From Pampus argenteus (Eukaryota; Chordata; Actinopteri; Scombriformes; Stromateidae): a DNA stretch of 64,000 nt. The position numbers were made by a program, and so were the translations under genes. The stretch is from assembly GCA_036937835.1 (NCBI GenBank), contig CM072877.1, positions 4,803,501 to 4,867,500 of the forward strand, written 5' to 3'. Below, piece after piece: positions 9,548 to 22,240 of the stretch; positions within the stretch are counted from its first letter, which is position 1, and each line of letters opens with the position of its first letter. Under the pieces are notes generated by a model that worked only from the letters and a program-made list of their open reading frames with translations, ran no database searches and was not told where the DNA came from.

Positions 9548-12287
9548 ACAGATCAAGTGGGTATCTTTCTAAAGATTTGTCTTTTTAGTACCAAATATCT
9601 GCAGCTCCACCCTATCGGAGAAGCAGGTTGTGGAGAAATGTATTCTCCAAACAAATTTAAAGTCCACCAGTGTAATCCCAAAACATGTAGCTTCAAAAAT
9701 AAATCTGTATAATGTTAATTTTTCATGTTTTATTTTAAGTTAACTGCAGAAACATGTGTTCCAACATGTTTAAATGATTTTTAAGCCAGCCATTTAAAAA
9801 TCCTGAATTCCCTAGAACAATACTGTGGAGATGGTCTTGGTGTTCTCATTGGCAGCAGTGACTTTCGTTGTTTGCCTGTTAACATACTAATTAGACTTTC
9901 AGCAGCCATTATAATCTTTAATGTGTTTCCCCTACTTCATTCCAGACTGCCTCGACTTCTTGCATCTATGCCTGAAGAAAAACCCAGAGGAACCACCACC
10001 AACAACCCTACCCCTAATCCCTACCCCCCCCGCCCCCCCCCAAACCCCCTAACCCTAACCCCCCCTAACCCTAACCCTACCCCTAATCCCTACCCCCCCC
10101 CAAACCCCCCTACCCCTAATCCCTATCCCCCCGCTCCCCCCAAACCCCCCTAACCCCCCCCTAAACCTAACCCTAACCCCCCCCTAACCCTACCCCCCAA
10201 ACCCTCACCAAATAAAAAATAAAAATTACTAAGTAATGACTGTTTCATCTTCAAACATAAGATCTAAGTCTTCATTGTGATTAACATTAGCTACTGTTTA
10301 ATATTCAAATACAATTAGAAGTATAATGCTGGTAGCTAACAGCTGAAAAAAATGCTCATGACTGAAACAAGTTGTTTTCATACATAAATCTAATCAGACT
10401 TTATGCATTGCATTATCACAACATAAAACCTGACGTAAACTACCATAGCGAAAAAAGGGTTCCCAAACTGGGACTCAAACGCCTGTCTCCCCGATCATGG
10501 AGGATGCATGGACTACTCCACCAATAATCCCAACTCTATATAGACATTTTAAAATGCACGAGAGACTTCCTGTCAGAACACCATGGAGAGCCGCTCCTGG
10601 CGCAAGAGTGTAAATATATATGGCGTAGGGAGCAGAAAAGGAATCAGAAACGATGAACTCTTTTGTGGAAAATTTACTCCACGAGGGCCTGAAGCTAACA
10701 GAAGATTTACCAGACCTGCAGATTGAAAGAGCACATCAGTCACCGGGTCCGCAACCGCTAATGGACGCACTGTCGCGCTGCAACAGAGTTAAGTTCATAA
10801 GTTTTAAAACAGTTCAGTTCAGAAACTTTTCAGTTTTGTTCCATTTCTTTCTGATAATAAAAATAATTTTGCCGGAAAGGCAACATAAAGAGATATTATA
10901 GGAATGGCTGAAGGTAATGACATGTATAACTCATTATAAAGACAAAGAAATGCTGTAAATTGTCTATGTTGGAATTTGTCTTTCTAAATAAAAGGTACAT
11001 TTAAAAAAAATATATATATTTGTACCAAATAAATAACGTCCATTTGCTAATTCCAGAGAATTCTGGATTCTGCATAGCATCCACCTATCCAGCCGTTCCA
11101 CCAGTATGCACCCACTCTGTCTCCAGGCACAACAATGTTGTGCAATGTGCACTGTTGTAAAGTTGTTTTACTGTTAGTTTTACTTAAAACAGACACATTT
11201 ATAGTTCAGGTTTAATAATGAAAATGAGAGAATAGCTTTTGCTGTCTTTAAATGTTAACTTTATTGTAAACATTATTGTTAACGTTATTACAGCTACTTG
11301 AAATACTCAAAATTGATTGGACTTAACCATTGAGTCCTGCTGTTTTGAATTTGAATAAAGATTCAGATTACTTTATTCATTCCAAAAGTGAAATCAATTT
11401 GTCTGTCAGCTCATTTGCATACACTATATATAAATATGTATATATATATCTTCCAGTATGGCTCATTTGGTTCTCCAAGGAGAAATAAAGGAGCCATAAA
11501 CTGAATTGAGATTAGCAAGGTATCTACCTTAAGTCTCACGTATGACTCCCTCTAATTACTGTCTCACCTATTGCTCCTAGCGAATTTTAGGAGAAACATA
11601 TGAGAAACATTTTAGACAAAATGGAAACTAAAATGAGGCTGACATGAGAATCTCGAATTTGTCTCTTGAGCTTTAGAAAAGCAAGCTTTGAGCAGTAAAA
11701 TCTTCCTCTGGGCAGTCTGGCATCTGTGTTCTGAACCAACTAGACGATTTAGAGCAGCATGTTATGATGAGCAGGTTTGCATACACTTCCCTATATAGGG
11801 GCCAATATGACCATTTATTTTTAAGATGGGTTTCATATGTTTCTTGCCATCTCAAAAATATATGTGCAAAATATTTCACTCTAATATTCAGTCTATAATT
11901 GTGGCTCTGAACCAAGCCTGTTTCTGATGGTAACAAGGTTGATGAGAGCTGTGAGACTGAAACAAACACATAAACGTGAGGCCTGTACAACCAAAACAAT
12001 GAGCAGAAAGACACTGCAAGTTAATGATAAGTCTTTGTGGGTTGATCGCTATGAGGACCTCTGTTACATGTAGTCATATTTTCCATTTTAAATGTAAAAA
12101 TACTACTAGTGAAGCTTTAGGTCAATTTGAGCAGAAGATTAGCCAACTATTGATATTGAGGATAAGCTCTGTATTGTAGTTATTATTACTACTACCATAA
12201 CCATCCATTAAAAGTGCTGTTAACATTAAGTTTAAATGTAAATATCCCTGCCATGATTAGTTAGTGTTTCTGTGTGCACTTTTAATG
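9548..12287. other. Spacer between array copies A and B; no gene seen
   Basis: This is a near-identical copy of 1881-4620. It holds the AATAAA signal of copy A at 9698-9703, the C-rich tract, the tRNA-like fragment and the promoter approach of copy B. No coding exon is recognised. Confidence 0.7.
10005..10200. repeat. C-rich degenerate CCCTAA tract, copy A spacer
   Basis: This is the equivalent of the tract at 2338-2533, one array unit on. The composition is the same, with small differences in C-run length. Confidence 0.8.
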
Positions 12288-12294
12288 TATAAAG
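12288..12294 (+). promoter_or_regulatory. TATA box of array gene copy B
   Basis: TATAAAG sits at the same place relative to the start codon (12484) as in copy A. Confidence 0.5.
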
Positions 12295-12483
12295 TACTGG
12301 ACGGTGTGCTGTATTATGACATCATAGAGGTTCCATTCCATCTGTGACTAATATTCTCACATTCTGTTGAACATACACATAAACTGAAAGACAGCGAGAG
12401 AGACCTGACAATATTGAAACAAGTTGCAGATATCACAGTGAATTTGTCAAAATATCCTATTTGAAAGTACTTCAATCAACGTC

Positions 12484-15400
12484 ATGGATTTGTTGACTGA
12501 CTCTACGAACCCTCTGGGAATTCAGAGGGATTTAGGTGAGACTCCTTTACATGACAACCCATGATGTGGATTTATATGGGAGTTTTGGCTCAAGTTTTTC
12601 TTCAAGGTTTTAACTCTTTAAGGATATTTATTTTCTAATGTATTATCTATGATTTGTGACTTTGTTGTAATTTACATGTAACAATGTCATCAACAAACAT
12701 TTCAGCCTCTGCAGACACTCAGAGCAGTATTCAGAGTATGTTTTTTTTATGTCTCGCACTTCAAGTCAGTGTTGACCCCCTGAACCAACCAGAAGTTTTT
12801 TTTAGAACCAGTCTCAATATTTGGTTGGGATGGATTGATCTGACAGTGGCCAAAAATGTGGCAGTATAGTTAGCGTATATTAAGATTTTCAATGGCTTCT
12901 TCTTTTATCTAGACAAGAGTAACAACACTGAGTCAGGCATTGTGGGGAAGATCAGCCCCAGTACCAGCAACGCCAGCACCAGCGGCACTGGCAAAAGTGC
13001 CAGTGACGCCGGCACTGGTGCCAGCATTGCCTGCACCAGTACCAACACTGCTGGCACGAGTAACAACAACGCTGGCACAAGTACCAGCAATCACAAAGAC
13101 AATGATGTGTCTGTGAAAAATGTCCAGAAGAATGTAAACTGGATATTCCCTAAAGAGTGGCAGAGACCCTCAAAACCCAAGCAGAGTTCCTGTAACTCTT
13201 CATCTTCAACAGGGAAGACTGGAAGCACACTTCCCAAAGTGAACATCAGCAGAGGTGAGTGAAAATGTTGAACTATTTATTTAAGGTTCATGATTAATCT
13301 AAGGATAAGAAGGTTTAGAGTAGGAAGAAGTAGTATTAGTAATGTATTAGTAGCAGTATTAGCAATATACATTTCTCATAGCTACTTTAGGCCTATAGCA
13401 TCACCAATTACTGTGTGTCTTTCTGCAGCTGACCAGAAACAGCTTTTTAGAAACAGGTTCAATATTTGGTTGGGATGGATTGATCTGACAGTGGCCAAAA
13501 ATATGCCAGTATAGTTATAGCGTATATTAAGATTTTCAATGTCTTCTTCTTTTATCTAGACGAGAGTAACAGCACTGAGTCAGGCATTGTGGGTGGTATC
13601 AGCCCCATTACCAGCAATGCCAGCAGCAGTACCAGCGGCGCCGGCAAAAATGCCAGCTACACTGGCACCGGTGCCAGCATTGCCTGCATCAGTACCAACA
13701 CTCCTGGCACCAGTAACAACAACGCTGGCACAAGTACCAGCAATGTCGACACCGGTACCAACAACGCTGACACCAGTACCAACAACGATGACAGTACCAT
13801 CTACGTCGACACCAGCAGTACCAGTGCCATACAGTTGTTGATTGACTCTAGGGACCCTCTGGGACTTCAGAGGGATTTAGGTGAGACTCTTTTACATGAT
13901 AACCCATGATGTGGATTTATATGGCTCCAGTTGTTCTTCAGGGTTTTAACTCTTCAAGTATATTTAATGTATTACCTAATGTATGATCTATGATTCATGA
14001 CTTTGTTGTAATTTACATGTAACAATGTCATCAACCAACATTTCGGCCTCAGAGCAGTTTTCAGAGTATGTTTTTGTTCTGTCTCGCACTTCAAGTAAGT
14101 GTTGAGCCCCTGAACCAACCACAAGTTTTTTTGGGGGGAAATGGGTTCAATATTTGGTTGGGATAGATTGATCTGACAGTGGCCAAAAATGTGTCAGTGT
14201 AGTTAGTGCAGATTAAGATATTCATTGGCTTCTTCTATTATCTAGACGAAATGTACAGAGCTGCGTTACGCATCAGCCACAGCACGAGCAACGCTCGGCC
14301 CAGCACCAGCCACGCTGGCCCCAGCGCCAGCAACGCACGGCCCAGCGCCAGCAACGCTGGCCCCACCACCAGGAACGCACGGCCCAGCACCGGCAACGCT
14401 CGGCCCAGCACCGGCTACGCTGGCCCTAGCACCAGCTACGCTGGCCCTAGCACCAGCAACGCTGGCCCCAGCACCGGCAACGCATGGCCCAGCACCGGCA
14501 ACGCTCGGCCCAGCACCTGCCACGCTGGCCCCAGCAACGCACGGCCCAGCAACGCACAGCCCAGCACCTGCCACGCTGGCCCCAGCAACGCACGGCCCAG
14601 CAACGGCAACGCATGGCCGAGCACCGGCCACGCTGGCCCCAGCAATGCACGGCCCAGCACCGGCAATGCACGGCCCAGCAACGGCAACGCATGGCCCAGC
14701 ACCGGCAACGCTCGGCCCAGTACCAGCCACGCACGGCCCAGCACCAGCAATGCTCGGCCTAGCACCAGCTACGATCGACCTAGCACCAGCTACGCTCGGC
14801 CCAGCACCGGCAATGCACGGCCCAGCAACGGCAACGCATGGCCCAGCACCGGCAACGCTCGGCCCAGTACCAGCCACGCACAGCCCAGCACCAGCAATGC
14901 TCGGCCTAGCACCAGCTACGATCGGCCCAGCACCAGCTACGCTCGGCCCAGCACCTGCCACGCTGGCCCCAGCAACGCACGGCCCAGCAACGCACGGCCC
15001 AGTACCGGCAACGCACGGCCCAGCAACGGCAACGCTCAGCCCAGCACCAGCCACGCTGGCCCCAGCGCCAGCAACGCTCGGCCCAGCACCAGCTACGCTC
15101 GGCCCAGCACCAGCAACGCTCGGCCCAGCACCTGCCACGCTGGCCCCAGCAACGCACGGCCCAGCACCGGCAATGCATGGCCCAGCAACGGCAACGCATG
15201 GCCCAGCACCGGCAACGCTCGGCCCAGTACCAGCCACGCACGGCCCAGCACCAGCAATGCTCGGCCTAGCACCAGCTACGATCGACCTAGCACCAGCTAC
15301 GCTCGGCCCAGCACCAGCAACGCTCGGCCCAGCAACGGCAACGCATGGCCCAGCACCGGCAACGCTCGGCCCAGTACCAGCCACGCACAGCCCAGCACCA

Positions 15401-18135
15401 GCAATGCTCGGCCTAGCACCAGCTACGATCGGCCCAGCACCAGCTACGCTCGGCCCAGCACCTGCCACGCTGGCCCCAGCAACGCACGGCCCAGCAACGC
15501 ACGGCCCAGCACCAGCCACGCTGGCCCCAGCGCCAGCAACGCACAGCCCAGCACCAGCAATGCACCGTCCAGCACCATGAACGCTCGGCCCAGCACCAGC
15601 AACGCTGGCCCCAGTATCGACTGTGCCTCTTCATCTTCAACAAGGAAGACTGCAAAGACAGCTAACACAAGCAGAGGTGAGTGAGTTAGACAGATCAAGT
15701 TAGTATTTTTCTTTTTAGTACCAAAAGTAAAATTATGATTAATCTAAGCATAAGAAGGGTTAAAGCTAGAAGTAGTGGTATTGGTAATATATTATTTATT
15801 AGAAAGATTACAGTGACCAGTAACTATTTTGATGCGTGCATTGTCATAGACTTGAAAATAATCTGAAACTCTCCTTTAAATAAATGAGTGGTCCTAATCT
15901 TTTAACTTTCAACACGGAAACAAAGAAGTGCAAATGTTGAACTATTTTTTCATGATTAATCTAAGCATATGAAGGTTCAGAGTAGGAAGTAGTGGTATTA
16001 GTAATATATTAGTAGCAGTATTAGCAATATACATTTCTCATAGCTACTGTAGGCCTATAGCATTGCCAATAACTGTGTGTATCTGTATTGAAGAAGAAAC
16101 CCCCAAGAAGAGAAACGGGACCAGCCCCAGCAGTGCCAGCACCAACAATGCCAGCACCAGCAGCAAAAGAAAATCCATTGCTGAACAAGAGAACCCTAAG
16201 AAGAGATACAGGGGCAGTATCAGCACCAGTAGTAACCCCAGCACCAGCAGTGTCAGCACCAGCATTGCCAGCACCAGTAGTGCCACCAGCAGCAACCCCA
16301 GAACCAGCAGTACCAGCACCAACAATGCCAGCACCAGCAGCAAAAGAAAAGCCATTGCTGAACAAGAGAACCCTAAGAAGAGTTACAGGGCCAGTATTAG
16401 CACCAGTAGTAACCCCAGCACCAGCAGCACCAATGGGGCCAGCACCAGCAGCACCAGCAGTGCCAGCACCAACAATGCCAGCAACAGCAGTGCCAGCTCT
16501 AGCAACACCAGAGACAGCAGCAAACGAAAAGTCATTGCTGAACAAGAGAGACCCAAAAAGAGATACAGGGTCAGTACCACCACCAGCAGTGCCACCAACA
16601 CCAGCAGTGCCGGCACCAATAGTGCCAGCACCAGCAACGCTACCAGCAGCAACCCCAGCGCCAGCTGTGCCAGCACCAATAATGCCAGCACCAGCAGCGC
16701 TACCATCAGCAACCCCAGCACCAGCAGTGCCAGCACCAGCACCAGCATTGCCAGCACCAGCATCGGCATTGCCAACACCAGTAGTGCCACCAGCAGCAAC
16801 CCCAGCACCAGCAGTGCCAGGACCAAACATGCCAGCACCAGCTGTGTAGGCACTACCAACATCAGAGCCACCAGCAAAACAAAAGCTATCACTAAACAAG
16901 AGAGACCCAAGAAGAGATACAGGGTCAGTACCACTACCAGCAGTGCCACCAACACCAGCAGTGCCGGCACCAATAGTGCCAGCACCAGCAACGCTACCAG
17001 CAGCAACTCCAGCACCAGCTGTACCAGCACCAACAATGCCAGCACCAGCTGTGCCACCAGCAGCAACCCCAGCACCAGCAGTGCCAGCACTTACAATGCC
17101 AGCACCAGCATTGCCAGCACAAGCTGTGCCAGCACCAGTAGTGCCACCAGCAGCACCAGCATTACCAGCACCAGCAGTGCCACCAGCAGCAGTGCCAGCA
17201 CCAACAATGCCAGCACCAGCAGCAAAAGAAAAGCCATTGCTGAACAAGAGAACCCCAAGAAGAGTTACAGGGCCAGTATTAGCACCAGTAGTAACCCCAG
17301 CACCAGCAGCACCAATGGTGCCAGCACCAGCAGCGCTACCAGCAGCAACCCCAGCACCAGCAGTGCCAGCACCAACAACGCCAGCACCAGCAGTGCCAGC
17401 ACCAATAATGCCAGCACCAGCTGTGCCACCAGCAGCAACCCCAGCACCAGCAGTGCCAGCACCAACAATGCCAGCACCAGCAGTGCCAGCATCAGCAGTG
17501 TCAGCACCAGCATTGCCAGCACCAACAATGCCAGCACCAGTAGTGCCACCAGCAGTAACCCCAGCACCAGCAGTGCCATCACCAGCATTGCCAGCACCAG
17601 GACCAGCATTGCCAGCACCAGTACTGTCACCAGCAGCAACCCCAGCACCAGCAGTGCCAGCACCGGCATTGCTAGCACCAGCACCAGCATTGCCAGGACC
17701 AACAATGCCAGCACCAGTAGTGCCACCAGCAGCATCCCCAGCACCAGCAATGCCAGCACCAACAATGCCAGCACCAGCAGTGCCAGTGCCAGCACCAGCA
17801 TTGCCAGGACCAACAATGCCAGCACCAGTAGTGCCACCAGCAGCAACCCCAGCAACAGCAGTGCCAGCACCAACAATGCCAGCAACAGCAGTGCCAGCTC
17901 TAGCAACACCAGAGACAGCAGCAAAAGAAAAGGCATTGCTGAACAAGAGAGACCCAAGAAGAGATACAGGGTCAGTACCAGCACCAGCAGTGCCACCAAC
18001 ACCAACCCCAGCACCAAATCTGAGAAGAAGCCCAGAAAAAAGAAGAGCTCAAAGCCCAACCAGAGCTCTTGCAGCTTTTCATCTTCAACAGGGAAGACTG
18101 GAATCACACTTCCCAAAGTGAACACCAGCAGTTAG
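12484..18135 (+). CDS. Array gene, complete copy B with expanded terminal exon, about 1,405 aa
   Basis: Inferred coding exons are 12484-12535, 12706-12735, 12913-13254, 13560-13880, 14246-15676 and 16094-18135, totalling 1,406 codons including the stop. Exons 1-4 match copy A almost base for base. The repeat exon has the same length as in copy A, but one seven-residue unit was gained near its start and one lost near its end. The terminal exon is 921 bp (307 codons) longer than in copy A. It carries six rather than four basic cassettes, one of them altered (KTKAITKQERPKKRYR). The stop context, tail and polyadenylation signal (18286-18291) are conserved. No frame break is seen, so this copy looks as intact as copy A. 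Function is unknown; nuclear localisation is only suggested by the cassettes. Confidence 0.6.
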
Positions 18136-18890
18136 ACAGATCAAGTGGGTATCTTTCTAAAGATTTGTCTTTTTAGTACCAAATATCTGCAGCTCCACCC
18201 TATCGGAGAAGCAGGTTGTGGAGAAATGTATTCTCCAAACAAATTTAAAGTCCACCAGTGTAATCCCAAAACATGTAGCTTCAAAAATAAATCTGTATAA
18301 TGTTAATTTTTCATGTTTTATTTTAAGTTAACTGCAGAAACATGTGTTCTCTGATTTAAAACTTCCAACATGTTTAAATGATTTTTAAGCCAGCCTTTTA
18401 AACATCCTGAATTCCCTAGAACAATACTGTGGAGATGGTCTTGGTGTTCTCATTGGCAGCAGTGACTTTCGTTGTTTGCCTGTTAACATACTAAATAGAC
18501 TTTCAGCAGCCATTATAATCTTTAATGTGTTTCCCCTACTTCATTCCAGACTGCCTCGACTTCTTGCATCTATGCCTGAAGAAAAACCCAGAGGAACCAC
18601 CACCAACAACCCTACCCCTAATCCCTATCCCCCCCCCCCCTAACCCCCCTAACACTAACCCCCCCCTAACCCTAACCCTAACCCCCCCCCAAACCCTCAC
18701 CAAATAAAAAATAAAAATTACTAAGTAATGACTGTTTCATCTTCAAACATAAGCTCTAAGTCTTCATTGTGATTAACATTAGCTAATGTTTAATATTCAA
18801 ATACAATTAGAAGTATAATGTTGGTAGCTAACGGCTGAAAAAAATGCTCATGACTCAAACAAGTTGTTTTCATACATAAATCTAATCAGA
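18136..18890. other. 3' flank of array copy B
   Basis: Homologous to the start of the other spacers. It holds the AATAAA at 18286-18291 and the shortened C-rich tract. Homology to the unit stops near 18890, at the point equivalent to about 2738. The next 2.2 kb of the unit, including promoter and exon 1, is missing and replaced by piggyBac-containing sequence. Confidence 0.75.
18607..18702. repeat. C-rich degenerate CCCTAA tract, shortened copy
   Basis: This is the third occurrence, after the stop codon of copy B. It is about half the length of the others, so the tract has contracted while the flanks stayed alignable. Confidence 0.8.
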
Positions 18891-19029
18891 CTAAAGTCTA
18901 AAGTCTCTGATTTAGCCTTGCAGCCACTTGTGATGTTGCCAGTTGTGTGGACAGTGCTTAGAATGGAGACATTTTTCCATGGTTTGCATTGATAGACTGT
19001 CAGGGTTGCACTGTCACATTTTAGCACCT

Positions 19030-19515
19030 ACTTAGCTATTGTTTGCTCTCATTTACTGTACCATTTACTGGTTTTCTGGGCATTTAGTGCCTTGGCAAGT
19101 TCAAGGGAAGTAACTCCACTTCCCCAGGAAAGGCTCAGCCAATTTCAACAACACACTGTCTCCTAGTCGCTGTCCTGGCTTCCGTGTCTCATCTTTGCCC
19201 AGATATGGCAAAGCATTCAGCATGTGTTTCGTATAACATCAGCAGCTTACTTTTGTTGGGAAGAGCTGCTCATCAACAGTTATATTAGCACCTGGTTTGT
19301 AGCATGTGATGCAGTTCTGGACAAATCTCTCCCAAACTTCTCCCAAACTTTTTCTCCTGCAGACGTGTGCATCTGGTCTCCTTTTTGTCAAAAATCGTAA
19401 GATTTCCTGGAATCTGTTTCGGGACATGGTCTGCTTGAAAAATGCACAGCCCCACTCAGCTGACCAAAAGCTTGCAAAACACTTGCAAACACAGAAATCA
19501 GGGTAGGCCTCATAC
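19030..19515 (-). mobile_element. piggyBac transposase fragment (degenerate)
   Basis: On the minus strand, 19239-19427 reads MSRNRFQEILRF, then VWERFVQNCI and CYKPGANITVDEQLFPTK. These are hallmark sequences of the piggyBac (PGBD-type) transposase DDD domain. Further along, 19040-19220 reads LPYLGKDET, GQRLGDSVV and, after a frameshift, ELAKALNAQKTSKW. The segment normally lying between these parts is deleted. It is a dead internal fragment with no visible terminal repeats. It lies inside the gap where the decayed array copy lost its promoter and first exon. Confidence 0.8.
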
Positions 19516-19596
19516 CTTAAAAATTAGCAGATGGGATGTGAGTAAGTGTGGAATTCGATGTTTCCAGTCGTCATTTTTGGCCAAGGGGCATCTCTG

Positions 19597-22240
19597 ATCT
19601 TGTGACTTTGTTGTAATTTACATGTAACAATGTCATCAACCAACATTTCGGCCTCTGTAGACACTCTGCAGTATTCAGAGTATAAAGTTTTTGTTCTGTC
19701 TTGCACTTCAAGTCAGTGTTGACCACCTGAACCAACCAGATTTTTTTTAGAAACAGGCTCAATATTTGGTTGGGATGGATTGATCTGACAGTGGCCAAAT
19801 GTGCCAGTATAGTAAGCGCAGATTAAGATTTTCAGTGGCTTCTTCTTCTATCTAGATGAGAGTAACAGCACTGAGTCAGGCATTGTGAGAAGGATCATCC
19901 CCAGCATCAGCAATGCCAGGAGTGGCAGCACAAGCAGTGCCGGTACCAACAATGCCAGCAATAGCGGTGCCAGCACCACCATGAGTAAAACCAGCACCTG
20001 CACCAGAACCAGCAACGCCTGAGCCAGTACCAGCAATCAGAGATACATTTATGTGTCTGTGAAAGGTGTCCAGAAAAAAGTAAACTGGATATTCCGCAGA
20101 GACCCTCAAAACCCAAGCAGATTTCCTGTAACTCTTCATCTTCAACAGGGAAGACTGGAAGCACACTTCCCAAAGTGAACACCAGCAGAGGTGAGTGAAA
20201 ATGTTGAACTATTTATTTAAGGATCATGATTAATCTAAGGATAAGAAGGTTTAGAGTAGAAAGAAGTAGTATTAGTAATATATTAGTAGCGGTATTAGCA
20301 ATATACATTTCTCATAGCTACTTTAGGCCTATAGCATCACCAATTACTGTGTGTCTTTCTGCAGCTGACCAGAAACAGCTTTTTAGAAACAGGTTCAATA
20401 TTTGGTTGGGATGGATTGATCTGACAGTGGCCAAAAATGTGCTAGTATAGTATATATAGTATATTAAGATTCTCAATGTCTTCTTCTTTTATCTAGACGA
20501 GAGTAACAGCACTGAGTCAGGCATTGTGGGGAGGATCAGCACCAGTTCCAGCAATCGTAAATACAACTGTAACCCGGTTAAAGCTGTTAGTAAAAAGGTT
20601 GTTGAAGCTATGTAATTAATAGTAGTATAAATACTATTAAAAGCATTTAGATATGTTTTAGTTTATAAAAGGTTAAAACACATTTAAGAAAAGTTGTAAA
20701 ATGGGTAAGCATGATTTAAAATGTATGATGTGCTTTGTGTTTGTAAAAAAGTGCAATGTTTTCCTGGCAAATGTTTAGACCAGCAGTTATGGGGTTAATA
20801 ACACGCTGCAGGAGCGTGAGTTTTTTTCAGGTTTTCAGCATGGACAGGGTGCGTGTTAAATTGATGGAGGAGAGACGAGCCTAAAGCAAGAGAAGAGGAT
20901 GCTACCGAGCTAAGTAGTAACTAGAGAGCCCAAAGCTTTGTGAATCTTGTTTTTTCTAGTATTGTTTGCCAAACAGTCGAGGTAGAAAAGACAAGTTTGC
21001 AGTAAGAGCACAGGAGAAACTTCAACCCGAAGTTACAGACTGTTTATGTTTTGTGCTAAGGCTAATGCTATCGCGAGCGCTATCGCTAGTGCTGCGGCTA
21101 GGCTAACCATAAAAGTATAGCTTTTATTTAGTTCACTACCCGTGAACTAATGTCTTTGGACATAGTTAATTAACCCAGTTAACTGAGTAAGAGCGGGACG
21201 GCTGTTTCGACCTGAAGACGGACCCGATACCCGGACACAGAGGACTTAGCCTTGGACGTGGACTTCATCTGTGCTTTTGGTGACGGTCGAGGAGGGAAAG
21301 ATACGCTGAGTGACGCTGTGGAGAGACCTAAACTGCTGCTGAACCTGTACCTGTGCTGTGTGGATCACAGACAAGCCAGGAGTTATCAATAAGGTAACAA
21401 GTTTTTATTTGCTCATTGGAGAGCGACACAGCCATTCTGTTTTGGGCTGCCACGATCACGAGCATCGATTCAGGCCAGCAACGTTTTGTTTTGTTTTAAG
21501 TAAACTGAGTTTTGCCGGCTTGAGGGGACATTTATGTTAAGGTGTGTGTGAGTGGGCCCACTGAAACTGAGTTTGTTGTTTATATGTTTACTTAGTAGAG
21601 TGTTAATTAAGGTGTTATAACTGCATTTACTTCAAAGACATTCCTATAATTTTATTTAATGTTTTTTGTTCATTATTAATATAAGTAAATAATTGAGTGT
21701 TATTTTTCTAAAATCTGAGTGGTGTGATTTTATTGTATTTGCTGGAATAAGTTTATATTTAAAGAGACATATAGACACCTTTGTTTAAAATCCGTATTTA
21801 AACGAAAGCCCTAACAGGTGAAATTATCAGAGGTAAGTTTAAATAATTTCATGTGTTTAATGTAAAACAGAGATCCAAGATAATTATTAAGACTGAGTTA
21901 ATAAGGGTCAACAATATTTGATAAAGAACCCAAAAGCCCTTCTCTAATAAATATACCTATTAAGGGGAGCGCTACACAACGATGTGTCTGTGAAAGAGTA
22001 AAAAGTAAAGTGGATATTACCCAAAGAGTGGCAGAGGACCTCAAAACCCAAGCAGAGTTCCTCCACATCAAGTTGTTATTTTTCTTTTTTGGTACCAAAT
22101 ATCCTCACGAAATGTTGAACTATTTCTTCAAGGTTCATGATTAGTGTAAACATAAGAAAGTTTAGAGTTATATGTAGTGGTATTAGTAATATACATTTCT
22201 CATAGCTACTGTAGGCCTATAGCATCATCAGGTTTCTCCC
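19597..22240 (+). pseudogene. Array gene, dead truncated copy C, split by an LTR insertion
   Basis: Homology to the array unit resumes at 19597 (equivalent to about 4988, upstream of exon 2). The exon-2-like segment has lost its AG acceptor (TTTCGG). An exon-3-like segment starts after TTATCTAG near 19855 but has an in-frame TGA near 20020. An exon-4-like segment starts near 20497. It is interrupted at 20567 and resumes at 21977 with GATGTGTCTGTG and WQR-type coding remnants, then intron-like sequence to about 22230. There is no promoter and no start exon. This is clearly a pseudogene. Confidence 0.75.
20568..21976. mobile_element. Probable solo LTR (about 1.4 kb) inserted in dead copy C
   Basis: The insert begins TGTAACCCGG and ends GCGCTACA, so it has TG...CA ends inside a TGTA/TACA inverted repeat. 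It is flanked by CAAC on both sides (20564-20567 and 21977-21980). Joining the flanks restores continuity with exon 3 of the intact copies. No gag, protease or RT coding is visible inside, which fits a solo long terminal repeat. The superfamily cannot be named from the sequence alone. Confidence 0.5.

Larger units (their letters stand above)
342..18135 (+). repeat. Tandem array of a 7,667-bp gene-containing unit
   Basis: Equivalent landmarks recur exactly 7,667 bp apart: the intron donor after the repeat exon (342, 8009, 15676), the terminal exon acceptor (exon starts 760, 8427, 16094), the TATA box (4621, 12288) and the start codon (4817, 12484). Units are nearly identical in both exons and spacers. 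Only scattered single-base changes are seen, such as a T-to-A change just before the start codon of the second full copy, plus in-frame repeat indels. The array decays rightward into a truncated copy. Confidence 0.95.
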
